From CAZYJD01 sp964647785 (GTDB lineage: Bacteria > Bacteroidota > Bacteroidia > NS11-12g > UBA9320), in assembly GCA_964647785.1 (NCBI GenBank), contig CAZYJD010000101.1:1-6514 (forward strand): 6,514 nucleotides of DNA, written 5' to 3'. Below, piece after piece: positions 1-6,065 of this stretch. Below the pieces are notes generated by a model. That model saw only the letters and a list, made by a program, of their open reading frames with translations. It did not search any database and was not told the DNA's origin. Both the position numbers and the translations under genes were made by a program. How positions within the stretch are numbered: position 1 is the first letter of the stretch; every line of letters begins with the position of its first letter.

Positions 1-152
1 AGTTCCGGATTCTCGCTCAACTTCTCATAGATCAATTCTGATGAATGAAAAAATGGGTTGAAACCCATCGTGTTTGTCTTGATGCGATTGCCATTCTGGT
101 CAAGAATAAGCCAATCACATTTGGTGGAACCACTATCGGCTACAATAATCAT
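1..152 (-). CDS. N-terminus of a BadF/BadG/BcrA/BcrD-type ATPase, N-acetylglucosamine kinase-like (partial)
   Basis: Fifty codons read leftward from ATG at 152 and run off the window edge. The protein opens MIIVADSGSTKCDWLILD. This is the phosphate-1 loop of the ASKHA (actin/Hsp70/sugar kinase) fold, where DSGSTK contacts ATP. It is followed by a TMGFNPFF segment, like the TxGxNP seen in Bacteroidota members of the BadF/BadG/BcrA/BcrD ATPase family, many of which are annotated as N-acetylglucosamine kinases. The expected role is cytoplasmic ATP-dependent phosphorylation of an amino sugar recovered from peptidoglycan or chitin. The substrate cannot be settled from 50 residues. It is divergent from the Nudix-type regulator at 270 and has a −7 element 26 bases before its start. 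No Shine-Dalgarno site is visible. Family assignment is fairly secure; substrate is inference. Confidence 0.8.
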   Translation of the reverse strand, partial: MIIVADSGSTKCDWLILDQNGNRIKTNTMGFNPFFHSSELIYEKLSENPE

Positions 153-178
153 AACTTAATTTTAACTTCTGGTTGAGG

Positions 179-186
179 CAAACTTA
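179..186 (-). promoter_or_regulatory. Bacteroidota −7 promoter element for the leftward kinase gene
   Basis: The minus strand reads TAAGTTTG, an exact match to the primary sigma factor consensus TAnnTTTG of this phylum. It lies 26 bases upstream of the kinase ATG. No convincing −33 TTTG is visible at the usual distance. The same TAAGTTTGCC decamer occurs upstream of the M23 peptidase gene at 6011-6018. Confidence 0.55.
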
Positions 187-217
187 GTGTAAAAAATACA
201 CTTTGGCTGATAAGTGT
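186..217. promoter_or_regulatory. Candidate operator: palindrome AGTGTA-N5-TACACT plus a third half-site
   Basis: Positions 186-191 (AGTGTA) and 197-202 (TACACT) form a perfect 6-base inverted repeat around five A residues. A third copy of the half-site (AAGTGT, 212-217) forms a second inverted repeat with ACACTT at 198-203. The palindrome touches the −7 element of the kinase gene, so a bound protein would block RNA polymerase there. It also lies 68 bases upstream of the regulator's own start. NrtR-family proteins bind AT-rich palindromes. Assigning this one to the neighbouring regulator is inference from position and symmetry. Confidence 0.4.
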
Positions 218-269
218 CATACGTTTTAATCTTTTTGGCTTTTAATTGTTTTTTTTGCAATCAACACAC

Positions 270-1043
270 ATGAGTAAATCAGCAGTTTTCCCTAAACCCC
301 GGCAAGGTACTAAAGTCAACCAGAATGTTTCAGTAGATTGCGTAATCTTTGGTTTTGATGAAGAAGGACTGAAGGTGTTGTTGATCGAAAGAGGTCAAGG
401 TAAAGATGCCCCTCCGAAGGCAGGAGACGAAGAGGAACTTGCGCTTCCAGGAGATTTGATTTTTGAAGATGAGGATCTGGATAATGCAGCTTTGCGGGTA
501 CTAAAAAACCTTACCGGATTGAGTGAAGTTTATTTGGAGCAGTTCAGAACTTTTGGTGATCCTGATCGATTAAAAAAACCTCGAGATGTTGAATGGTTGA
601 AGTCTGTGAGGGCGAACCCTGATGCCCGGGTAATCACCGTTGCGTATTATTCTTTGATTCGGATTGAATCGTATAATATGACTGCTGGGGGATTTGCCAG
701 ATATGCCAAGTGGACCAGGGTAGAAGAGGTGCCACCATTGGCATTTGACCATGATGATATACTTACCGTAGCCATAGAAAAGCTTAGAGAACGATTGTAC
801 AGAGAGCCGGTAGGTTTTGAATTATTACCTGAAAAATTCTCTTTGGCACAACTGCAAAGCGTGTATGAAATCATTCTGGGTAACCAATTAGACAAAAGGA
901 ATTTTCGTAGAAAAATATTAAAAACAGGATTTGTGAAGGCGCTTGAAGAACATCAGGAAGGTGTGCCTCATAAACCTGCGAGACTTTATGCTTTTGATCA
1001 GCAGGCGTTTCATCGAATGGACAATGATTTCTTTACCCTTTAA
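270..1043 (+). CDS. NrtR/AraR-type transcriptional regulator (degenerate Nudix domain plus winged helix)
   Basis: The 257-residue protein has the two-part NrtR layout: a Nudix fold at about residues 20-160, then a C-terminal winged-helix domain at about 180-247. The latter carries the signature strings FELLPEKFSLAQLQ, LDKRNFRRKIL and KPARLYAF. The Nudix helix (G61-L84) is aligned but degenerate. The RExxEE core reads R76-V-L-K-N-L, so the glutamates that bind catalytic metal are missing. The domain is therefore probably a ligand sensor rather than a hydrolase. In this family NrtR controls NAD synthesis and Bacteroides AraR (BT0354) controls arabinose use. The ligand here is unknown; the divergent sugar-kinase-like gene makes a sugar-related effector attractive. 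ATG 270 is preferred over an in-frame TTG at 246, because family members start near the SxxFPKP region. The tail overlaps the convergent glycosyltransferase gene by 11 bases. Confidence 0.87.
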   Translation: MSKSAVFPKPRQGTKVNQNVSVDCVIFGFDEEGLKVLLIERGQGKDAPPKAGDEEELALPGDLIFEDEDLDNAALRVLKNLTGLSEVYLEQFRTFGDPDRLKKPRDVEWLKSVRANPDARVITVAYYSLIRIESYNMTAGGFARYAKWTRVEEVPPLAFDHDDILTVAIEKLRERLYREPVGFELLPEKFSLAQLQSVYEIILGNQLDKRNFRRKILKTGFVKALEEHQEGVPHKPARLYAFDQQAFHRMDNDFFTL

Positions 1044-2040
1044 GCAACTGATTGCAAGCCTCTATTACTTCTTCGACGCTTATTTTTTGCATGCTTTCTG
1101 GCTTTCCGGGTTCATGCCCCTGAAAGTGATGGATTGCCCTGTGATCTTTGCCCAGAGGATAGAAAACATTAGGCACACCGGGGCCAAATAAGCCTATACT
1201 TTTACAGCCACTAACCCAGGATAAATGAAGGGGCCCACTTTCATTTCCCACAAATAGCACGGCTTTACTGCAGAGATATGCAAAGGAGTTGATGTTAAAT
1301 TGGCCACAAATATTCAAGGCATCTGCATGGCAACGGTTAACGATTGTCTCCACCCGGCTTTTCTCATCAGGCCCGCCACCAATCAGAACGCGTAGCCCTC
1401 TTTCTTCTTTTAAGTATTGTATTAGACGAACAAATCGTTCTTCAGGCCATCTTCTTGCTACATCGCGCGCTCCTGTGTGCAGAATAACAAACTGTGATTC
1501 AACTTTTTTCAGAAAATCATCTACTTGCAGTTTTTCAGACTCAGAAAAACGGAACGATGGCAGGATGCTTATAGGTGGTTCGCTTCTTAAAACAGGCCTT
1601 ATGATATCGATGTTGGTATGAATCTCATGTTTTTGTCGGCCTCTGTTCTTGAGTCTAACCAATCCCCTCCCAATATAATGGGCTGAAGCATCTTGTTTGG
1701 CCAAACTCAAACTTTCTTCGTTTCCACGTAAATCAATTCTAAGATCGTAATGTTCTTGTAAGTCGTGAATATCATTTACAATGGAGCTGATTTCTGTGAA
1801 ATTACGAAGCAGAGGTACGTTCATGGGTTTGCACCAGACGGAAATGCTTGCCTCTGGAAATGATTCAGAGAGCAATGGGAAGACATGCAATGCATTCACC
1901 ATGTCGCCGATTTCATCCAGTTTTACGACCAGTATGCTTCGCACCTGTGCCAGCTTCTTTTGATCCAATGCTATTCCATGAAACCACTGATAAAAGGCTG
2001 ACTTCAGAAATAGTCGCTGTTCAGGATGTTTAAACAACAT
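1033..2040 (-). CDS. Family 9 glycosyltransferase (ADP-heptose:LPS heptosyltransferase-like)
   Basis: This 335-residue protein has the GT-B layout of family 9. An N-terminal Rossmann start, ILVVKLDEIGDMVNAL (36-51), places D46 at the conserved GD position of the acceptor-side domain. The nucleotide-sugar half has HTGARDVARRWPEERF (188-203), then GGGPDEK (221-227), then the signature FVGNESGPLHLSW (263-275) followed by LFGP (284-287). The family transfers heptose or related sugars to lipopolysaccharide core at the cytoplasmic face of the inner membrane; the exact sugar is not predictable. Two signature positions vary: R196 where a Lys is usual before RW, and E267 where GNDSG is usual. About 34 basic and aromatic residues precede the core and may help membrane contact. 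Its ATG overlaps the stop of the cyclase-family gene (TAATG), so the two are probably translated in a coupled way. The 3' end overlaps the regulator gene antisense by 11 bases. Confidence 0.88.
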   Translation of the reverse strand: MLFKHPEQRLFLKSAFYQWFHGIALDQKKLAQVRSILVVKLDEIGDMVNALHVFPLLSESFPEASISVWCKPMNVPLLRNFTEISSIVNDIHDLQEHYDLRIDLRGNEESLSLAKQDASAHYIGRGLVRLKNRGRQKHEIHTNIDIIRPVLRSEPPISILPSFRFSESEKLQVDDFLKKVESQFVILHTGARDVARRWPEERFVRLIQYLKEERGLRVLIGGGPDEKSRVETIVNRCHADALNICGQFNINSFAYLCSKAVLFVGNESGPLHLSWVSGCKSIGLFGPGVPNVFYPLGKDHRAIHHFQGHEPGKPESMQKISVEEVIEACNQLLKG

Positions 2041-2816
2041 TACTGAATGGGGTAAATGATGGGGCGGCTGGGTACTGCATCAGTTTGCATGGATGGAATT
2101 TGTAGGTTCAACAGATAAATGCCATCCTCTGCTTGTTCAGGAACAAAGATCAATTCTGTGATGGTTGCACCCAATCTAGCTCCCGATTGATCGGTGAAGA
2201 AATGTTTATGTGCGGCCAATATCCCTCCATCCTCTTCTCGATCCACCGAGGGCATGTCGAATAATAGATGTAACACGCCTTTTTCTTTGACATACTGCAA
2301 GGCTTCAGCTTCAAAATAGGGTGGATTGCTGCCGGAAAAATGCCTTTCTTTTTTTGATGAATTGTTGGGTAAGGTTCGAACAATGAGTGCCGTTTCCGAC
2401 AATTCATTCAATCGGTCTACCAATTGCGAATATTGAATACACAAATCCCCTGAGGGCATTGCAACGGGTTCGATGCTAATCAATCTCGCCATCATTAAAC
2501 CAGTCCATGGCATTTGGCTGATGGGATCCACGTTTATCATGACATGCGAAGCGTTTTCAGTGTGCGTGCCGTTGCCGTGTGCACAAAAAGCGATGCTCTC
2601 ACAATTGCAAGAACCTCCTAGTTCAATCGAGCCAACGAAATCGCCGGCCTTAAAGGGAGTGAAACTTGCGGGAGGAATATAATAGGCCTCTACTCCCTGG
2701 CCATCTCTTGATACAGGATTGCTCAGGTCAATGCCATTGATGGTATCGGCTGACCAAATTTTTCCATTGTGCTCAAATGACAATCGCATAGGTGACAAAG
2801 GTATTATTTTGTTCAT
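2040..2816 (-). CDS. Cyclase-family metal-dependent hydrolase (KynB/arylformamidase-like fold)
   Basis: The 258-residue protein resembles the cyclase family (PF04199), which includes kynurenine formamidase. That family binds metal through HxGTHxDxPxH. Here the motif reads HGNGTHTENASH at residues 80-91. H80, H85 and H91 are kept, but one residue is inserted before GTH and Glu87 replaces Asp. A downstream His (H203, in ILAAHKHFF) and Glu (E221, in ATITELIFVP) fit the remaining active-site pair. No signal peptide is seen, so it should act in the cytoplasm, probably on an amide or ester bond. No tryptophan-degradation genes are nearby, so kynurenine formamidase activity should not be assumed. 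It is the first gene of a two-gene leftward unit with the glycosyltransferase. Its ATG is 11 bases from the divergent kinase start, so its promoter must lie inside the kinase coding sequence. Confidence 0.75.
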   Translation of the reverse strand: MNKIIPLSPMRLSFEHNGKIWSADTINGIDLSNPVSRDGQGVEAYYIPPASFTPFKAGDFVGSIELGGSCNCESIAFCAHGNGTHTENASHVMINVDPISQMPWTGLMMARLISIEPVAMPSGDLCIQYSQLVDRLNELSETALIVRTLPNNSSKKERHFSGSNPPYFEAEALQYVKEKGVLHLLFDMPSVDREEDGGILAAHKHFFTDQSGARLGATITELIFVPEQAEDGIYLLNLQIPSMQTDAVPSRPIIYPIQ

Positions 2817-2827
2817 TTGTGGACAGA

Positions 2828-3988
2828 ATGCTCAACAGCTATCAAATAAAGTATTACATCAAAGTTTCGCTCTTTGTTCTAGCTGTTCTGATTGCTTTTT
2901 TTACGCTATGGTACACGAATGAACTGGTAGGTGAGCTGGCAAGAGAAGAACAACAAAAGGTAAAAACATGGGCCAATGCTACCCGCCTTCTCGCAAGTCC
3001 GGATTACGACGGAGATGTTGATTTTTTACTCACCGTGGTGCAGCAGAACAATACCATTCCGGTGATTTTAGCGGACGAGGCTGGTTATGTTACTGCCTAC
3101 CGTAATTTGGATAGCAGCAAGAAATGGAATGAATTGCTTTTTCAAAAGGAAATTCAGAAGATGAAAGAGGAAAATGAGCCCATGGTAATTGAATTTCTAG
3201 AGGGGCAAAAACTGATCATCTACTATGAGAACAGCATCATCTTGCAGAAACTGCTTTATTTCCCTTTTATACAACTGGCAGTAATTGCCGTTTTTCTTTT
3301 ACTGAGTTATGCCGCATTCAATTATTCCAGAAGATCTGAGCAAAATCGCGTTTGGGTTGGAATGAGCAAGGAAACCGCACACCAGCTTGGAACCCCTATT
3401 TCTTCTTTAATGGCATGGATTGATTTAATGGAGGAAGCACCCGAAAGCCTGAATGAAGAAGTGATCAGGGAATTGCGTCAGGATTTGGGTCGTTTGAATA
3501 TGATTACCGAACGATTTTCAAAAATAGGAAGCAAGCCCGTTCTTGAAACCCATATGCTGCGTTCGAGCGTAGAAGAAACAGTTGATTATTTGAGGAAAAG
3601 AACTTCCACTAAAGTGAAGTTTGAAATCAACAAAGGAGCAGAAGGTGTTTCCGTGGCTTTGAACCGTCCTCTCTTTGCCTGGGTGATAGAGAACCTGAGT
3701 AAGAATGCAATTGATGCCATGAAAGGAGAAGGACTCATTACGTACGAAATGTTTACCTCCGGAGAACGCGCCATACTGGACATAACCGATAGTGGTTTAG
3801 GGATTCCGAAAAATAAATGGAAAACCGTTTTTAAACCAGGTTACACGACAAAAGATAGGGGATGGGGGCTTGGCCTGGCATTGGTAAAACGCATCATTGT
3901 TAATTATCACGGCGGTAAAATTTACATCAAAGACTCCCAAGCTGGTAAGGGAACAACTTTCCGTATTATTCTCAAAATGGATCACTAA
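2828..3988 (+). CDS. Membrane sensor histidine kinase, no adjacent response regulator
   Basis: The 386-residue protein starts with a membrane segment (about 11-29). An extracytoplasmic region of about 115 residues (30-143) has no family I recognise. A second membrane segment (about 144-165) and the cytoplasmic kinase core follow. The phospho-acceptor His is H185 in KETAHQLGTP, a variant H-box common in Bacteroidota. The ATP-binding domain shows the N-box (NLSKNAIDAM, 289-298), G1 box (DITDSGLGIP, 318-327) and G2 box (GWGLGLAL, 345-352). All catalytic landmarks are intact, so it should autophosphorylate. No receiver-domain protein is encoded in the window, so the partner is elsewhere. ATG 2828 is chosen because it places the membrane helix normally; GTG codons at 2792 and 2819 are alternatives that would overlap or nearly touch the divergent cyclase start. 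The stop overlaps the next ATG (TAATG), coupling it to the TonB-domain protein. Confidence 0.9.
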   Translation: MLNSYQIKYYIKVSLFVLAVLIAFFTLWYTNELVGELAREEQQKVKTWANATRLLASPDYDGDVDFLLTVVQQNNTIPVILADEAGYVTAYRNLDSSKKWNELLFQKEIQKMKEENEPMVIEFLEGQKLIIYYENSIILQKLLYFPFIQLAVIAVFLLLSYAAFNYSRRSEQNRVWVGMSKETAHQLGTPISSLMAWIDLMEEAPESLNEEVIRELRQDLGRLNMITERFSKIGSKPVLETHMLRSSVEETVDYLRKRTSTKVKFEINKGAEGVSVALNRPLFAWVIENLSKNAIDAMKGEGLITYEMFTSGERAILDITDSGLGIPKNKWKTVFKPGYTTKDRGWGLGLALVKRIIVNYHGGKIYIKDSQAGKGTTFRIILKMDH

Positions 3989-4695
3989 TGCATGTTGTGA
4001 AGAAAGGTGTTTTGATATTTGTTTGCACGTTAATTTCCTCACTAAACCTTTTTGGACAAAGCACCATACCCGCCATACCTGCTTCATTTCTCGGAGGTGA
4101 AACTGCCATGGTACAATGGATTTCATCCAATCTTAAATATCCAATTGAAGCGCAGGAGGCCAGCGTTGAGGGAACCCTTTATATTTGGCTATTGATTGAT
4201 ACTTCCGGGAAAGCCCATGTGAAAGGTTTTATAGGCGATACTTTGGGCTATGGTTGTGAAAAGAGTGTTCGTCAAATGATTTCAAATATGCCACTGTGGA
4301 TTCCGTCTCATGGGGAAGGAAAAAAGTTGGTGTACGAGAATATACTTCCTGTGCGATTTTCTCTTCCAAAAGAAAAAAAGCAAGCCCAAAGCGAGCCCCA
4401 AGAGCATCTAACCATGCCTCAATTTAAGGGAGGTGAGCAAGCGCTTGTAATCTACCTTAAAGATAGCATGCGGAAATACAGCAAAGAAAGGAAAGGTGCA
4501 AAAGGCGAATTATATATTGAGTTTTTTGTAGAGCAAGATGGACGTATAGTGGATGCCTGGATCACCAAAAGCAATAACACCGAATTGGACAACATTGGTT
4601 TGAAGATGGTTCGCGAAATGCCTCATTGGACACCAGGCAGTCTCAATGGCGAGGCAGTAAGGATTTTGAGCAGCCTGTCAATCAGATTTGACTGA
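3988..4695 (+). CDS. Exported protein with two tandem TonB C-terminal domains
   Basis: The 235-residue protein has a signal peptide (basic MHVVKK, hydrophobic 8-22), with likely cleavage after G23 in LFGQS. It is followed by two copies of the TonB C-terminal fold. Copy one (about 28-126) shows FLGGETAM, YPIEAQEASVEGTLYIWLLID and MPLWIPSHGEGK. Copy two (about 139-234) shows FKGGEQAL, KGELYIEFFVEQDGRI and MPHWTPGSLNGEAV. A charged linker (127-140) joins them. There is no permanent N-terminal anchor and no proline-rich spacer, so it is unlikely to energise outer-membrane transporters as classical TonB does. A soluble periplasmic role, such as binding a TonB-dependent receptor, peptidoglycan or the kinase's sensor domain, is more likely but is inference. 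The second copy has lost the YP of the N(L)KYP motif (it reads MRKYSKE). Translation is coupled to the kinase gene by TAATG. Confidence 0.82.
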   Translation: MHVVKKGVLIFVCTLISSLNLFGQSTIPAIPASFLGGETAMVQWISSNLKYPIEAQEASVEGTLYIWLLIDTSGKAHVKGFIGDTLGYGCEKSVRQMISNMPLWIPSHGEGKKLVYENILPVRFSLPKEKKQAQSEPQEHLTMPQFKGGEQALVIYLKDSMRKYSKERKGAKGELYIEFFVEQDGRIVDAWITKSNNTELDNIGLKMVREMPHWTPGSLNGEAVRILSSLSIRFD

Positions 4696-5946
4696 GGCTT
4701 TTGTTGGCTTCAGTTCTGATAGTTCATGAATGCGCTGATTTCGTACCTTTTCAAACTCTTCTCGTTTGCTTTCTTTAACCGGATCACTTGGCGGGATCTT
4801 AACTCGAAAGGGATCCACCTGCTGTCCATTTTGCCAAAATCTAAAGCAAAGGTGAGGTCCTGTTGCCAATCCGGTGGATCCTACATACCCAATGACTTGC
4901 CCTTGATGAACCCTGCGTCCCTTTTTGGCGGAAGGGTGAATGCGACTCATGTGCAGATATTGGGTGGTATAGGTGGCGTTGTGTTTAACTTTTACATAAT
5001 TGCCATTGCCACGCGTATATCCTGCTGCCACAACGATGCCGTCGCCAACGCTGTAAATGGGGGTGCCTTTTGGTGCTGCATAATCCGTTCCCAAATGCGC
5101 TTTCCATCGCTTTTGTACCGGATGAAATCTGCGCATGGTGTATCGTGAGCTGATACGGCTGTATTTGAGCGGAGCTTTCAAAAATGCTTTTCTCAGGCTC
5201 TTCCCTTCCTCATCAAAGTAATTGTGTAGACTATCCTGATTGAAGTTAAAGGCATAAAATGAATCACTGCGATGAATGAACAATGCGGCTTTAATACGTC
5301 CTATACCAATGGGTTTTCCATTCAGTTCGGTTCGATCATAAATCACCCTGATTTCATCGCCTTTATCCAAATGAAAAAAGTCGATTTGCCAGGCATATAT
5401 TTCAGACAAATTGATGCCCAATTCATAAGAGCTGTTCATATCCATGATGGTGTGATAAAGCGTGCGATCAATGATTCCTGTGGCAGCTACCTCAACCGTG
5501 TCTACCGGCAGTTGTACACGATAGATACGAGCGCTGCTGTCAAGCGTAAAAACCACGTATTCAACTGCACTCAATTCATACACAAAGTATTTTCCAACAG
5601 CTTCTTCCTCAACTTCGTAAAAAACAGAATAACGATTACCGGCCCTCAACTTTCTGACATCAAAAATCGCTCTACTTGAGTCGGCCAACTTTAAAATAAG
5701 CGAATGCTCTATCTGAAAGGGTGTAAGCAAATCTGCAATGAATTGATTCTTCAATATGACACTATCCATTCGGCGCAGACCTTTTGTGGAAAAACCGAAA
5801 AGGGTATCGGTGGATTCTTTGACTTCCTGAAGACTGTCAATGGGCTCAATATCTTGTTCTGAAGGGCTTTGTTTTCCATCCGGACCTTTTCCACATGCCC
5901 AACTTAAAAACAGAATAATCGAAAGGAATTGGTATGACTTAAGCAT
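4678..5946 (-). CDS. Probable lipoprotein M23-family peptidoglycan metallopeptidase
   Basis: The 422-residue protein starts with a hydrophobic leader ending SWAC, so Cys18 is a plausible but non-canonical lipidation site. A low-complexity stretch and a Csd3/OapA-like β-rich region (about 45-250) follow, then a LytM/M23 domain (about 265-385). The zinc motif H284-LGT-D288 is present, and H332 (QYLHMS) and H365 (GPHLC) match the two catalytic histidines. The third zinc ligand, normally the second His of HxH, is Cys367 (TGC codon). The family cleaves peptide cross-links in peptidoglycan. Cys can bind zinc, so activity is possible but not assured. The C-terminal 35 residues are highly charged. 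ATG 5946 is preferred over a TTG four codons upstream. The 3' end overlaps the TonB-domain gene by 18 bases antisense. It is divergent from thioredoxin, with a −7 element 64 bases before the start. Confidence 0.85.
   Translation of the reverse strand: MLKSYQFLSIILFLSWACGKGPDGKQSPSEQDIEPIDSLQEVKESTDTLFGFSTKGLRRMDSVILKNQFIADLLTPFQIEHSLILKLADSSRAIFDVRKLRAGNRYSVFYEVEEEAVGKYFVYELSAVEYVVFTLDSSARIYRVQLPVDTVEVAATGIIDRTLYHTIMDMNSSYELGINLSEIYAWQIDFFHLDKGDEIRVIYDRTELNGKPIGIGRIKAALFIHRSDSFYAFNFNQDSLHNYFDEEGKSLRKAFLKAPLKYSRISSRYTMRRFHPVQKRWKAHLGTDYAAPKGTPIYSVGDGIVVAAGYTRGNGNYVKVKHNATYTTQYLHMSRIHPSAKKGRRVHQGQVIGYVGSTGLATGPHLCFRFWQNGQQVDPFRVKIPPSDPVKESKREEFEKVRNQRIHELSELKPTKASVKSD
4681..4720 (+). terminator. 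Imperfect hairpin over the shared 3' ends of the TonB-domain and M23 genes
   Basis: ACTGAGGC (4691-4698) pairs with GCTTCAGT (4707-4714) through one G-U wobble, with an 8-base loop. An outer ATCAGA (4681-4686) pairs with TCTGAT (4715-4720). The wobble pair is a mismatch in the minus-strand RNA, so folding favours the rightward transcript. No T-tract follows on either strand, so this is not a standard intrinsic terminator. It may mark or protect the mRNA end. Confidence 0.3.
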
Positions 5947-6010
5947 GCTTATTTTCAATGTTTTATACTATTGGAACGAAGAATGAGTGGATTATTATTA
6001 TCAATAGCGG

Positions 6011-6018
6011 CAAACTTA
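6011..6018 (-). promoter_or_regulatory. Bacteroidota −7 promoter element for the M23 peptidase gene
   Basis: The minus strand reads TAAGTTTG, an exact TAnnTTTG match, 64 bases upstream of the peptidase ATG at 5946. No clear −33 TTTG is visible. The expected −33 position overlaps the thioredoxin −7 element on the other strand, so the two divergent promoters would share sequence. Confidence 0.5.
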
Positions 6019-6038
6019 ATTTATTTCAATGGGTTGAA

Positions 6039-6046
6039 TATTTTTG
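6039..6046 (+). promoter_or_regulatory. Bacteroidota −7 promoter element for thioredoxin
   Basis: TATTTTTG matches TAnnTTTG exactly and lies 19 bases before the thioredoxin ATG, which predicts a short leader of roughly 12-15 bases. The same octamer recurs at 6438-6445 before the next gene. No clear −33 element is seen. Confidence 0.6.
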
Positions 6047-6065
6047 CACTCAGAACCTTATTAAC

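Noticed and set aside
220..257. Possible −7 elements for the regulator gene (TACGTTTT at 220-227 and TTTTTTTG at 250-257)
   Set aside because: Each misses one consensus base and neither has a clear −33 partner, so the promoter of this gene cannot be placed with confidence.
246..269. TTG-initiated N-terminal extension of the regulator
   Set aside because: The eight added residues come from a T-rich leader that looks like promoter or untranslated sequence. ATG at 270 fits the family start better.
1044..1055. Small inverted repeat GCAA-CTGA-TTGC near the convergent ends of the regulator and GT9 genes
   Set aside because: A four-base stem without a T-tract is too weak to call a terminator.
1289..1621. 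Open frame of 110 codons on the plus strand inside the GT9 gene
   Set aside because: It is antisense to well-conserved GT9 motifs, and its Ser/Arg-rich product has no recognisable domain. It is a shadow frame.
4726..5148. Open frame of 140 codons on the plus strand inside the M23 gene
   Set aside because: It lies opposite the conserved LytM domain and has no recognisable features. The same applies to the open frame at 5272-5679.
5947..5958. TTG start giving the M23 protein four extra N-terminal residues
   Set aside because: The ATG at 5946 gives a normal lipoprotein-type leader, and a TTG start is not needed.
5958..6065. Upstream in-frame extension of thioredoxin by 36 residues
   Set aside because: It contains the −7 element at 6039-6046 and adds sequence absent from thioredoxins. 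The extension is simply an intergenic region free of stop codons.
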